From Solidesulfovibrio aerotolerans (GTDB taxonomy: Bacteria; Desulfobacterota; Desulfovibrionia; Desulfovibrionales; Desulfovibrionaceae), in contig NZ_WVUD01000013.1 of NCBI RefSeq assembly GCF_009856865.1, positions 1 to 64,000 of the forward strand: a stretch of 64,000 bases of DNA, written 5' to 3'. The position numbers were made by a program, and so were the translations under genes. Every line of letters starts with the position of its first letter. Position 1 is the first letter of the stretch. Under the pieces are notes generated by a model, which was given only the letters and a program-made list of their open reading frames with translations, searched no databases and was not told the origin of the DNA. Shown here in pieces: positions 38,810 through 47,367 of the stretch.

Positions 38810-40621
38810 TTATTCCGGCACCACCTCCAGCACCGGTTCGCCGTAGGTGTCGGGAACCGTGCCCTTGATGCGCAAAAGGCTCATCCAGCGGCGCAGGGTG
38901 CCGACGATGACGATGGCGATGAGGATGAGGACGATGACCGCCAGGGTGGCCAGCAGATAGAGGCCCTTGGGCAGGTAGGTATTGACGATCTGCAGATACC
39001 CGGCCCAGACGGTGATGCAGACCATGGCCAATCCCGGCACGGCCGTCATCCAGGCGTAGCGGGCCTTGCCCATGCGGATGATCATGGTGGTGCCGATGAG
39101 TAAGCCCATGGCGGCCAGCAACTGGTTGGACATGCCGAAAAGCGGCCAGATGGTGGAGATATCGCCGGTGTAGACCAGATAGCCCCACATGAAGGTGAAA
39201 ATCGCCGAGGTGGAGAGGATGCCCGGCATCCAGTGCTTTTCCTGGAACTTGGGGATCACCTGGCCGATCATTTCCTGGAGGAAGAACCGGCCCACCCGGG
39301 TGCCCGTGTCCACGGCCGTCAAGATAAAGACGGCCTCGAACATGATGGCGAAGTGGTACCAGTAGTCCATCAGATGGCTCATGATGGGCACGGACGAGAA
39401 GATATGGGCCATGCCCACGGCCAGGGACACGGCCCCGCCCGGCCGGCCGGTGATGTTTTCGCCGACGGCTTGGGAGAGTTGGGCCAGATCGACGGTGGCC
39501 ATGCCAAGGGTGGCAAAGACTTCGGGCTTGGTGTTGATGGCGAAATAGTCGGCGGGCATGAGCACGCAGGCGGCAATGAGCGCCATGATGGCCACGAAGC
39601 CCTCCATGAGCATGGCTCCGAAGCCGACGAAGAGCAGGTTGCGCTCATTGTCGAGCATCTTGGGCGTGGTGCCCGTGCCGATGATGGCGTGGAAGCCCGA
39701 GAGCGCGCCGCAGGCGATGGTGATAAACAGGAACGGGAAGACCGCGCCGGGGATGATGGGGCCGCCGCCGCCGGCAAACTTGGTGAGTGCCGGCATCTGC
39801 AGATCCGGGCGTACCCAGAAGATGCCGATGGCCAGCATGGCGATGGTGCCGATCTTTAAATACGTGGAGAGGTAGTCGCGCGGGCATAAGAGCAGCCACA
39901 CCGGCAACACCGAGGCCACGAAGCCGTAGATGGGGATGGTGATGGCAATGGCCGGGCGCGGCATGTTGAACAGCGGTCCCCAGGTGGGGCTGGCGGCCAC
40001 GTAGGGGCCGATCAGGATGGCCACGGCGAGCAGGCCCACGCCGAGGATCGACGCGCCAAGGACGTCGCCGTCGCGCCACTTGTGGAGATACACGCCCATA
40101 ATGAGTGCGATGGGGATGGTGGCAAAGACGGTAAAGGTGCCCCAGGCGCTGTCATGCATGGCGTTGACCACGGCAATGGACAGGCCGGCCAGGGTCAAGA
40201 CGAGGATGAACAGCACGGCAAACCCGGCCACGTTGCCGGTGTTCTTGTCGATCTCCTGGGTGGCGATGTAGGCCAGCGAGCGGCCCTTGTGGCGCACCGA
40301 GGCGAAAAGGACCACCGTGTCGTGGACACAGCCGGCCATGACGCAGCCGACGAGAATCCACAACGCGCCCGGCATGTAGCCGAACTGGGCGGCCAGCACC
40401 GGTCCGAGCAGGGGGCCGGCGGCGGCGATGGCCGCGAAGTGGTGGCCGAAAAGGACATACTTGTCGGTCTTTACGTAGTCGTGCCCGTCCGCCATCTTCA
40501 CCGCCGGAGTCAGGCGCGTTTCGCTCACGCCCAGCACCTTTTTGGTGAAAAAGAGCCCGTAAAAACGGTAACCGATGGCGAAGATGCACAGGGCGGCAAA
40601 GACCAGGGTCAGGGCATTCAT
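38810..40621 (-). CDS. cstA: CstA-family carbon starvation/pyruvate transporter
   Basis: CstA-family proteins are multi-span permeases. E. coli CstA and BtsT take up pyruvate (and peptides have been proposed). The 603-residue product has the N-terminal YRFYGLFFTKKVLG, the conserved KYVLFGHHFAAIAAAGPLLGP region, GFHAIIGTGTTPKML, and about fifteen hydrophobic segments. The ATG at 40621 has a GGGAGG site. It lies downstream of a LytS-type kinase and LytTR regulator on the same strand, the gene partnership of E. coli BtsS-BtsR with BtsT. The 133 bases upstream contain a 13-bp palindrome that could be an operator. Confidence 0.9.
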   Translation of the reverse strand: MNALTLVFAALCIFAIGYRFYGLFFTKKVLGVSETRLTPAVKMADGHDYVKTDKYVLFGHHFAAIAAAGPLLGPVLAAQFGYMPGALWILVGCVMAGCVHDTVVLFASVRHKGRSLAYIATQEIDKNTGNVAGFAVLFILVLTLAGLSIAVVNAMHDSAWGTFTVFATIPIALIMGVYLHKWRDGDVLGASILGVGLLAVAILIGPYVAASPTWGPLFNMPRPAIAITIPIYGFVASVLPVWLLLCPRDYLSTYLKIGTIAMLAIGIFWVRPDLQMPALTKFAGGGGPIIPGAVFPFLFITIACGALSGFHAIIGTGTTPKMLDNERNLLFVGFGAMLMEGFVAIMALIAACVLMPADYFAINTKPEVFATLGMATVDLAQLSQAVGENITGRPGGAVSLAVGMAHIFSSVPIMSHLMDYWYHFAIMFEAVFILTAVDTGTRVGRFFLQEMIGQVIPKFQEKHWMPGILSTSAIFTFMWGYLVYTGDISTIWPLFGMSNQLLAAMGLLIGTTMIIRMGKARYAWMTAVPGLAMVCITVWAGYLQIVNTYLPKGLYLLATLAVIVLILIAIVIVGTLRRWMSLLRIKGTVPDTYGEPVLEVVPE

Positions 40622-40709
40622 GCCAGCCTCCCGTGTTTGGGAGCCGGTCTGGCCGGACTCCCGTTCTCGTGGTTGGCCCCGGTCTGCCACGGCCGGCAGA
40701 CAACAACAA

Positions 40710-40722
40710 GACGCATTGCGTC
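40710..40722. promoter_or_regulatory. Palindrome upstream of cstA
   Basis: GACGCATTGCGTC is a perfect 13-base palindrome about 90 bases before the cstA start. Directly beside it on the minus strand is a TTGACG element. It is a candidate regulator site. LytTR proteins usually bind direct repeats rather than a palindrome, so the binding protein is open. Confidence 0.3.
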
Positions 40723-40754
40723 AAAGGGATAATCGCGGGGGTGAAACGGCGTTT

Positions 40755-42629
40755 TTACGAAGTGGCCGACGCCGTGGCCGGGACTTCCCCGGCGGCCTGG
40801 GTGGGCTTGGTGGCCTGGGGCGTTTGGTCTGGCAGGGCAACGTCAACCGTTGGGGGCGTGGGCGTCGGTCCGGGCCGGGCTGGGTCGGCGGCCGGATCGG
40901 ACCGGGGCACGGCGGCCGGCGGCACGCGAAAGACGATGCGCGTCCCCGTTCCCGGGGCGCTGGCGATATGCATGGCGTAGTCCTGGCCGAAAAGCTGCAC
41001 CAGCCGCTGGTTGGAATTGCGCGCCCCAACGCCTTCATTAAGCGATTCCGGGGCGGTGGGCGACAGGACCAGCGCGATGGTTTCCCGGGCCATGCCCAGG
41101 CCGTCGTCCTCCACCGTCACCTGCAAGTGGCCGTCCTGGCGGCAGACCTTAAGGCGCACCCGGCCGCCCTCGGGGCGGGCCTGCAAGCCATGGCGCACGC
41201 TGTTTTCCACCAGGGGCTGGATTAAAAGCGGCGGGATCAGCCAGTCCTCGCAGCCCGGCTCCACCTCGATGCGACTGGCGATGCGCTCGCCAAACCGGGC
41301 CTGTTCGATGGCCAGATAGGAGCGCACCTGCTCGATTTCCTCCGACAGGCGCACCAGTCCCCGGGAACTGTCCAGGTTGCGGCGCATGTAGCGGGCCAGA
41401 TCGAGCAGCAGCTCCCGGGCCTGCCCTGGGGCGGTGCGGCAAAAGGAGGCTATGGTATTGAGCGAATTAAACAGGAAATGCGGGTTGATCTGGGCTTGCA
41501 GACGCCGGATCTCGGCATGGGCCAGCAGTTGGTTTTTAATGCCGATGTCTTCCAGTTCGAGCTGGGTGGAAAACAGATCGGCCAGCCCCTTGGCCAGTTC
41601 AAACAGCGGCTGATCCAGGGGCCGGTCCTTGGTGCCGTAAATTTTGAGGCAACCGCAAATGGTCGGGCCTTTGCGCAGGGGCACGATAATGGCTTCGCGC
41701 AACGGACAGTCGGCCTTGGCGCAGCCGATGCTCTCGCGGTCGCGCAGAAAAAGGGCCGTGCCGCTTTCAAAGGAAAGCCGCGTGGCCCGGGTGCGCCAGG
41801 GCGCACCGGCCAGATGATGCTCCTGCCCGGCCCCGACATGGGCCAAAATGGTGCGGTCGCCGGTTATGGCCACGGCGGCAACGGCCGTCTCGGCCAGGAT
41901 GATGGCGGCCGTGGCCTGGGCGGATTGCCGGGTTAGGCCGCTGCGCAGATGGGGCACGGTCTGGCTGGCGATGGACAGGATGCGCCGGGCCTCGTTGGAA
42001 TCCTGGTGTTCGCGCAGGCTGCGTTGCAAGCGCAGCGCACGCACAAAGATGGCCGCGCCCATGGCGTTTATAACGATCATGGGCGCGCCGATGACCTGGA
42101 CCAGGGCCACGGCCTCGTCAAAGGGTCGCGACAGGGCCAGGACCAGCCCCATGTGAACGGTCTCGCCCACAAGCCCCAAGGCCATGGCCACGCCCCAATC
42201 AAGTGACTGGCCGGGAAATCGTCGGGCAATAAGCCCGGCCACCGTCCCTTCGAGAAAGGTGGCCAGGGCGCAGGGCAGGGCGCTAAACCCGGCGATGTCA
42301 ATTAAATACCGGTGGCCGCCGGCGATAAGCCCGGCCCCCAGGCCCACCCAGGGGCCGCCAAAAAGCCCGGCGGTAATCACGCCCATGGCCCGCAGATTGG
42401 CATACGAGTGAAAGACCGAGTTGCCGGTGTAGGTGCCCAGAATCCCGAAAATGCCAAAGAGCAGGGTGACGGCCAGCGTCGTCCAAAACGGGCGTTTTTG
42501 CCCCAGCCCCATGCGCTCGAACGGGGCCATGGTCATAATGGCGAAGCCACCGGCCAGGAGCAGCCCAAAGCGCTGGGACAGGTTGATAAACAGCCCCGGC
42601 ACCTCGGGAACGAGAATGTCCAGATCCAC
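40755..42629 (-). CDS. LytS/BtsS-type sensor histidine kinase
   Basis: The 624-residue protein has a 5TM-Lyt domain with several membrane spans (residues about 10-210), including GGPWVGLGAGLIAGGHRY. A GAF-like domain follows (about 225-360). The His_kinase domain has INPHFLFNSLNTI (His near residue 395), and the ATPase domain has PLVENSVRHGL and EDDGLGM. A Pro/Thr-rich tail of about 45 residues follows. It would sense an extracellular signal, plausibly pyruvate, and phosphorylate the adjacent LytTR regulator, whose gene lies 55 bases upstream. The assignment to pyruvate rests on the neighbouring cstA. Confidence 0.88.
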   Translation of the reverse strand: MDLDILVPEVPGLFINLSQRFGLLLAGGFAIMTMAPFERMGLGQKRPFWTTLAVTLLFGIFGILGTYTGNSVFHSYANLRAMGVITAGLFGGPWVGLGAGLIAGGHRYLIDIAGFSALPCALATFLEGTVAGLIARRFPGQSLDWGVAMALGLVGETVHMGLVLALSRPFDEAVALVQVIGAPMIVINAMGAAIFVRALRLQRSLREHQDSNEARRILSIASQTVPHLRSGLTRQSAQATAAIILAETAVAAVAITGDRTILAHVGAGQEHHLAGAPWRTRATRLSFESGTALFLRDRESIGCAKADCPLREAIIVPLRKGPTICGCLKIYGTKDRPLDQPLFELAKGLADLFSTQLELEDIGIKNQLLAHAEIRRLQAQINPHFLFNSLNTIASFCRTAPGQARELLLDLARYMRRNLDSSRGLVRLSEEIEQVRSYLAIEQARFGERIASRIEVEPGCEDWLIPPLLIQPLVENSVRHGLQARPEGGRVRLKVCRQDGHLQVTVEDDGLGMARETIALVLSPTAPESLNEGVGARNSNQRLVQLFGQDYAMHIASAPGTGTRIVFRVPPAAVPRSDPAADPARPGPTPTPPTVDVALPDQTPQATKPTQAAGEVPATASATS

Positions 42630-42684
42630 GCGGCCTCCACACGGTTCGCGGTTCGCGCCGGGCGGCCTGTCCTGCCGGCCGTGG

Positions 42685-43452
42685 CTACAGGCCCAGCCGC
42701 TCCTTGAAATCGCGCACCCGGTTGCGGCTGACCGTCACTTCGGTGCGGGCCGGATCGTTCATAACGAGCAGATACTTGCCGCCGACCCAGGGGGAGAGCT
42801 CGGCAATGCGCTCCAGATTGACCAGCACGGCGCGATTGGCCCGGAAAAAGGGCTGGCCGCCCAGGCGCTCCTCGGCCCGGGTCAGCGTCGGCAGGCCGTG
42901 GCAAGGGTAGCGGCCGTGGTCGGTGAGCGCCCCCACATCGCGGTCGTCGGCTTCGATCAAGACCACTTCGGCGGCCGGGAGCAGGGCGATGCGGCCCAGA
43001 CGTTCCACCGCGATGCGGGAGACGGTGCTCCCCCGGCCAAGACCGGCCAAAAGCGACCCCAGGGCGGTAGTCAGACCGGCCGGCCCGTCAGCCAGCCGCT
43101 GGCGGATGCGGTCGAGACTGACGGCCAAACGCTCGGCCGCCACGGGCTTGAGCAGATAATCCACGGCGTTTTGCTCAAAAGCGGCAATGGCATACTGGTC
43201 AAAAGCAGTGACGAAAATAAAGAGCGGCACATGGGGCAACCCGGCCGCCTCGCGCAGCACGTCAAAGCCGTCTCGGCCCGGCATGCGGATATCCAGCAGC
43301 ACCAGATCAGGCCGGGACACGGCAATGGCGGCCAGGGCCGCGTCAGCCCCGTCAGCCTCGCTCGCTTCAATGTCGGGATGCTGGCCAAGCAGATAGGCCA
43401 GCTCGTCGCGAGCCGGTTTTTCGTCGTCAACAATGAGAGCCCGGATAAGCAT
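42685..43452 (-). CDS. LytTR-family response regulator
   Basis: The 255-residue protein has an N-terminal receiver domain (IVDDEKPARDEL, phospho-acceptor in LVLLDIRMPGRDG, and the conserved Lys in YLLKPV). Its C-terminal LytTR DNA-binding domain is recognised by FFRANRAVLVNLERI and DFKERLGL. It heads a minus-strand set with the LytS-type kinase and cstA. The likely role is activation of cstA in response to the kinase. The ATG at 43452 is preceded by a GGGG site, and upstream lies the inverted repeat block with copies D1 and D2. Confidence 0.9.
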   Translation of the reverse strand: MLIRALIVDDEKPARDELAYLLGQHPDIEASEADGADAALAAIAVSRPDLVLLDIRMPGRDGFDVLREAAGLPHVPLFIFVTAFDQYAIAAFEQNAVDYLLKPVAAERLAVSLDRIRQRLADGPAGLTTALGSLLAGLGRGSTVSRIAVERLGRIALLPAAEVVLIEADDRDVGALTDHGRYPCHGLPTLTRAEERLGGQPFFRANRAVLVNLERIAELSPWVGGKYLLVMNDPARTEVTVSRNRVRDFKERLGL

Positions 43453-43502
43453 GCCCCAAAGCCTAGCGCCGGCCCGCCCCCCTGTCCAGGGGGCAGAGCG
43501 TG

Positions 43503-43561
43503 GAGAAGAGAAAGAGTGCCTCCGGCGGCCGGGAGGGGGTAGCCCCCTCCCGGACCCTCCC
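43503..43561 (+). repeat. Modular hairpin repeat, copy D1
   Basis: GAGAAGAGAAAGAG leads into GCCTCCGGCGGCC, a GGGAGGGGG-TAG-CCCCCTCCC hairpin and GGACCCTCC. It faces copy D2 and, unlike the others, does not follow a gene end. Confidence 0.7.
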
Positions 43562-43566
43562 TTCCT

Positions 43567-43615
43567 GGGGCGCGTGTTTTTCTTCAGGCAAGGCCTGAAG
43601 AAAAACGCGCGCCCC
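43567..43615. repeat. 21-bp inverted repeat between D1 and D2
   Basis: Arms 43567-43587 and 43595-43615 pair with one G-T wobble, extendable by two GC pairs into the seven-base loop. It carries TTTTTCTTCAG/CTGAAGAAAAA and a GGGGCGCG base. Confidence 0.85.
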
Positions 43616-43657
43616 AAAAAGAGAGGCTTCGCGAAAGGATGCAGCGGACAGCGCGCC

Positions 43658-43733
43658 CCCTTAACCCCTGGCCTTCCAGGTGGGATTCCAAAGGGCTCAG
43701 CCCTTTGGCCGCCGGAGGCATCTTCTGTCTTTA
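43658..43733 (-). repeat. Modular hairpin repeat, copy D2
   Basis: Read from the CDF transporter stop (minus strand) it has AAGACAGAAGAT, GCCTCCGGCGGCC, an AAAGGGCT-G-AGCCCTTT hairpin, then GGAATCCC and a GGCCAGGGGTTAAGGG tail. The stem sequence is unlike the G-run stems but the architecture is the same. Confidence 0.7.
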
Positions 43734-44732
43734 ATCACCGCGTAGCGGGGTGCAGGCGGTGTCGGGGGACCATTGGGGCGAGGCTTCGGACGGTTGGCTG
43801 CGCAGATCGCAGGGGTCGGCGTCGCAGGCCGGGCAGCAGTCTTCGGCGCAGGGATCGGCGTGGATCATGACGTCGGCCTCGGGGCCGAGGTGGTTGCGCA
43901 GCAGTTGTTCCAGGGCTTCGACTTGTTCGTGGGCCAGGGCCAGGGTCATGCCCCGGGGCAGGATGAGGTGCAGATCGATGTGGACGGAGCGGCCGGATTT
44001 AAAGGCCCGCAGCCGATGGACGTTGATCCAGGCGGGATGGCGGTTGTCCCGCAGCAGATCGCAGATACCTTGCAGCAGGGCCGGATCGGATTCGTTCATG
44101 AAACCGGCCACGGACTGGCGAATAAGCCCGACGCCGGTCCAGGCGATGTTGGCTCCGACCAGACAGGCGATGGCTCCGTCCAGCCACAGCCAGCCGGTCA
44201 GCATGACCAGCGCCAGGGCGAGGAGCACCCCGCCCGAACTCCAGACGTCGGTGAGCACATGCCGGCCGTCGGCGGTAAGGGTCAGGGAGCCGGATTTTTT
44301 GCCCTGGCGCAGGAGCAGCAGTCCCAGCCAGAGATTGACGCCACTGGCCGCGACCAGCAGCAGGATGCCTGCGCCGAGGTTGGGAAGCGCTTGGGGATTA
44401 AGGATCTTGTCCCAGGATTCCCAGATGATGGCGGCCGAGGCGAGCAGGATCAGCAGCCCTTCGATGCCGGCGGCGTAGTATTCGACGTTGCCGTGGCCGT
44501 AGGGGTGGCGCTTGTCCGGCGGTGCTGCGGCCACGGTCACGCTGAAAACCGCAAACGCGGCGGCCACGACGTTTATAATGGATTCCAGGGCGTCGGACAG
44601 GATGGCGGCCGAGCCGGTGAGCAGCCAGGCCAGCATTTTGATGCCGAGCAAGGCCATGGCCACGAAAAAGGAGAGCCGGGCGGCCCGGATTTCGGGCGTT
44701 GCGGCGGTGCGGGAAAAAAGTTGCATACCCAT
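43731..44732 (-). CDS. Cation diffusion facilitator (metal efflux) protein
   Basis: CDF proteins export divalent metals such as Zn, Fe, Co or Mn against protons at the inner membrane. The 333-residue product has six membrane segments and the paired metal-site motifs ILSDALES (second helix) and HVLTDVWSS (fifth helix). It also has HPYGHGNVEYYA and a cytoplasmic C-terminal domain. It ends with a cysteine-rich tail (DPCAEDCCPACDADPC) not usual in the family, which could bind metal. Start ATG at 44732, with a second ATG two codons later. Metal specificity cannot be read from the sequence. Confidence 0.9.
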   Translation of the reverse strand: MGMQLFSRTAATPEIRAARLSFFVAMALLGIKMLAWLLTGSAAILSDALESIINVVAAAFAVFSVTVAAAPPDKRHPYGHGNVEYYAAGIEGLLILLASAAIIWESWDKILNPQALPNLGAGILLLVAASGVNLWLGLLLLRQGKKSGSLTLTADGRHVLTDVWSSGGVLLALALVMLTGWLWLDGAIACLVGANIAWTGVGLIRQSVAGFMNESDPALLQGICDLLRDNRHPAWINVHRLRAFKSGRSVHIDLHLILPRGMTLALAHEQVEALEQLLRNHLGPEADVMIHADPCAEDCCPACDADPCDLRSQPSEASPQWSPDTACTPLRGD

Positions 44733-44785
44733 GCTAGTAGCGCCGTGGCCTGCCCCTGTCCACTGGCCGCAGTGCGTTTGGTCGT

Positions 44786-44830
44786 GTCCAACCCCGCGTC
44801 CAACCCCGCGTCCGGCCCCGCGTCTGGCCC
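44786..44830. repeat. 12-bp tandem repeat
   Basis: GTCCAACCCCGC occurs twice exactly, then as GTCCGGCCCCGC and a partial GTCTGGCCC. It lies in the 133-base divergent gap between the CDF gene and the prepilin peptidase gene. Confidence 0.8.
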
Positions 44831-44865
44831 TTGACGCCAACCGTGGCTATGGCCACAACAGGCGG

Positions 44866-45657
44866 ATGCCAACAGTCATCGATCCCGCCCTTTTCCCGTA
44901 TGTGTTCCCGGCCGCTGCCGCTGTGCTCGGGCTTTTTCTCGGCAGTTTCTATTCGGTGTGCGTTTCGCGCGGCATCGAGGAAACCTCCATTATCTCGCCG
45001 CCGTCCCATTGTCCGGCCTGCGGCCATCGGCTGCGGCCGTGGGAGTTGATCCCGCTGGTCAGTTGGCTGGCCCTGCGGGGGCGGTGCGCCGGCTGCCGGG
45101 AGCGGATTTCCGTCCTTTATCCGCTTATTGAACTGGCCTCGGCGGTCTTTGCCGCCCTGGCCGCCGCCCGCTTTGGTCCGAGCTGGTGGTTTGTGGGGCA
45201 TCTAGCCCTGGGCGGTCTTTTTATCGTGGCCTCGGGCATCGATTTCCAGGTCTATCTGCTGCCCAATTATCTGACCTATCCGGCGGCGGTGCTGGGCTTA
45301 ACGCTCGGGGCGCTCGATCCGGCCATCGGTCCGCTGGCGGCGGTGGCGGGGGCGCTGATCGGCTTTGGCGTCTTTTGGCTTTTGGCCGCCGGCTACCGCC
45401 GGGCCAAGGGCGTGGACGGCCTGGGCGGCGGCGACGTCAAGCTCATGCTCTCCATCGGCGGGGCCGTGGGGGGGCTTGGGCTGCCCTATGCCGTCTTGAT
45501 CGGCAGTGTGGCCGCCTTGGCCGCCAGCCCCTTTTACGTGTTGGGGCGGGGCAAGGACCGCCAGATGCCCATTCCCTTCGGGCCGTTTCTGTGTTTCGGG
45601 GGGCTGGTGCAGATTCTGTACGGCCAGGCGATCTTCGGTTTTCTGGCCGGACGCTGA
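44866..45657 (+). CDS. Type IV prepilin peptidase/N-methyltransferase
   Basis: The 263-residue membrane enzyme cleaves and N-methylates prepilins and pseudopilins. It has the N-terminal LGSFYSVCVSR segment and the cytoplasmic zinc-type pair CPACG and CAGC around residues 50-80. The two catalytic aspartates are in SGIDFQVYLLPN and the GGGDVKL motif, within about seven membrane segments. No pilin or secretion genes lie beside it. The ATG at 44866 is chosen because the upstream frame lies in tandem repeats. Confidence 0.9.
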   Translation: MPTVIDPALFPYVFPAAAAVLGLFLGSFYSVCVSRGIEETSIISPPSHCPACGHRLRPWELIPLVSWLALRGRCAGCRERISVLYPLIELASAVFAALAAARFGPSWWFVGHLALGGLFIVASGIDFQVYLLPNYLTYPAAVLGLTLGALDPAIGPLAAVAGALIGFGVFWLLAAGYRRAKGVDGLGGGDVKLMLSIGGAVGGLGLPYAVLIGSVAALAASPFYVLGRGKDRQMPIPFGPFLCFGGLVQILYGQAIFGFLAGR

Positions 45658-45760
45658 CCGGAGTACCAGGGGGCGCTGGCGTTTTGCTGCTGCTTTGTGC
45701 TAGACTGTCTTACTGCCCTTGTCCCGGAAAACGCCTATCCCGTATTCCCTGGAGGTCGCC

Positions 45761-46096
45761 ATGCCGCGTCACGCTTTGTTTGCCGCAGCCGTTTTGCTCC
45801 TTGGCGTAACGGCCGCCTGCGTCCCGCAAAAGCCCTATTCGGAGTCCATGTTTTACGGCAACTGCATCATGCCTTTCGGCCGTGATCCGTGCGATTCGGA
45901 TATGGAGATCTGCCAGATATACCAGGGGGTTTTTACGGAGACGTATGCCGACGCCAGGGCTTGCAGCGCCGCCTGCGACCGGATTTCCCTGGACCCTGGC
46001 AATGTCTACACCGGACGCAACTGCGGCTATATGCTCGTCCACGGCGGCAACCTTTGCTCCCAACAGTGTGAACGCCTGTATCCCCAACAAAAATGA
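45761..46096 (+). CDS. Cys-rich lipoprotein of unknown function (paralogue 2)
   Basis: The 111-residue product has a signal peptide ending in lipobox TAAC near residue 20 and about ten cysteines in the mature part. ICQIYQGVFTETY, then CSAACDR and CSQQCERLY, aligns with the lipoprotein encoded at 31575 (VCEVYQAVVTDYY, CYAACKDR, CRDFCNRK). GGAGG stands seven bases before the ATG. The MlaE-type gene follows after 106 bases, but a shared function is not implied. Family unknown. Confidence 0.7.
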   Translation: MPRHALFAAAVLLLGVTAACVPQKPYSESMFYGNCIMPFGRDPCDSDMEICQIYQGVFTETYADARACSAACDRISLDPGNVYTGRNCGYMLVHGGNLCSQQCERLYPQQK

Positions 46097-46202
46097 CGCT
46101 TGGCAATCGTGTCAAGGGGAGGCATTGTGGCGGTGCCCCGGGCCGTTGCCGGGAGCGTCGTAAGGAAATCGGATATCCCATGCGCCAAGGCTTTTTTCTC
46201 TC

Positions 46203-47360
46203 ATGACCCGCGCCGCCGCCAGCCGGCCCCGGGCCGATGCCCCGACGCGCTCTCTGGTCGTGGCGGATGGCGTCCTGACCCTGACCATCGCCGGTTCCTG
46301 GCGTATGGATCAGGCTTTGCCCGCCCTTGATCCGGTGCGCCAGGCCCTTGAGGCAACGCCGCCGCCCAAGACGCTGGCCTTTGCCTGCGCCGGGGTCACG
46401 GGCTGGGACAGCCTGTTTCTCACCCAGTGCCGGGCCATCCTGGCCCTGGCCCGGCAGCGCGGCGTCACGGCCGATCTGGCCGGGTTGCCCGACGGCGTGG
46501 CCAGCCTGCTGGCCCTGGCCGAAAAGGTGCCCGAGCGCCAGGGCGCGGCCCGCACCACGGCCCATGCCCCTTTTCTCGACCGCATGGCCGATCTGGGGAT
46601 CGGCTCGGTCCAGGCCGTCCATAATCTGCTGGAATTTCTCGGCGAAGTCACCCTGGCCGCCGTTGCCCTGGTGCGCGGCAAGGCCGTTTTCCAGCGTTCC
46701 CAGCTCACCACGCTGATCTATCAGGCCAGCATCGATGCCCTGGCCATCGTCTCGCTGATAAGCTTCCTGGTGGGCCTTATTTTGGCCTTTGTCGGGGCCA
46801 TTCAGTTAAGCCAATTCGGTGCCCAGATCTACGTCTCCACCATCGTCGGCATCGCCATGATCCGGGTCATGGGGGCGATTATGACCGGCATCATCATGGC
46901 CGGGCGAACCGGTGCGGCCTATGCCGCCGAGTTGGGCACCATGCAGGTCAATGAAGAGATCGATGCGCTGAAGACCTTCGGCTTTTCCCCAACCCAATTT
47001 CTTGTCCTGCCGCGCATGATCGCCTTGGTGCTCATGATGCCGCTGCTGTGCATTTACGCCGACCTCATGGGTGTTATGGGCGGCTTTGTGGTCGGGGTGT
47101 TTATGCTTAAAATCAACCCCATCCAGTACCTGACCCATACCTGGCAATCCGTGCCCCTGGCCAACTTCTGGATCGGGCTGGTGCACAGCACGATCTTTGG
47201 CGTGCTGGTGGCCATGGCCGGCTGCTACCGGGGCATGCACTGCGGCCGCAGCGCCCTGGGCGTCGGGCAGGCCACCACTTCGGCCGTGGTCACGAGCATC
47301 CTGGCCATCGTCATCGCCACGGCCATTCTCACCGTGGCCTGCAACATCATCGGCGTGTGA
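46203..47360 (+). CDS. MlaE-type ABC permease with fused STAS domain
   Basis: The 385-residue protein joins an N-terminal STAS domain (about residues 15-105, the role played by separate MlaB) to an MlaE permease (about 150-385). The permease carries the conserved GRTGAAYAAELGTMQVNEEIDAL region and about five membrane segments. Such permeases, with an MlaF ATPase and an MCE protein, move phospholipids between inner and outer membranes. It heads a four-gene operon with mlaF-, mlaD- and pqiC-like genes. No MlaC-like periplasmic carrier gene is present here. Confidence 0.9.
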   Translation: MTRAAASRPRADAPTRSLVVADGVLTLTIAGSWRMDQALPALDPVRQALEATPPPKTLAFACAGVTGWDSLFLTQCRAILALARQRGVTADLAGLPDGVASLLALAEKVPERQGAARTTAHAPFLDRMADLGIGSVQAVHNLLEFLGEVTLAAVALVRGKAVFQRSQLTTLIYQASIDALAIVSLISFLVGLILAFVGAIQLSQFGAQIYVSTIVGIAMIRVMGAIMTGIIMAGRTGAAYAAELGTMQVNEEIDALKTFGFSPTQFLVLPRMIALVLMMPLLCIYADLMGVMGGFVVGVFMLKINPIQYLTHTWQSVPLANFWIGLVHSTIFGVLVAMAGCYRGMHCGRSALGVGQATTSAVVTSILAIVIATAILTVACNIIGV

Positions 47361-47367
47361 GGCGACC

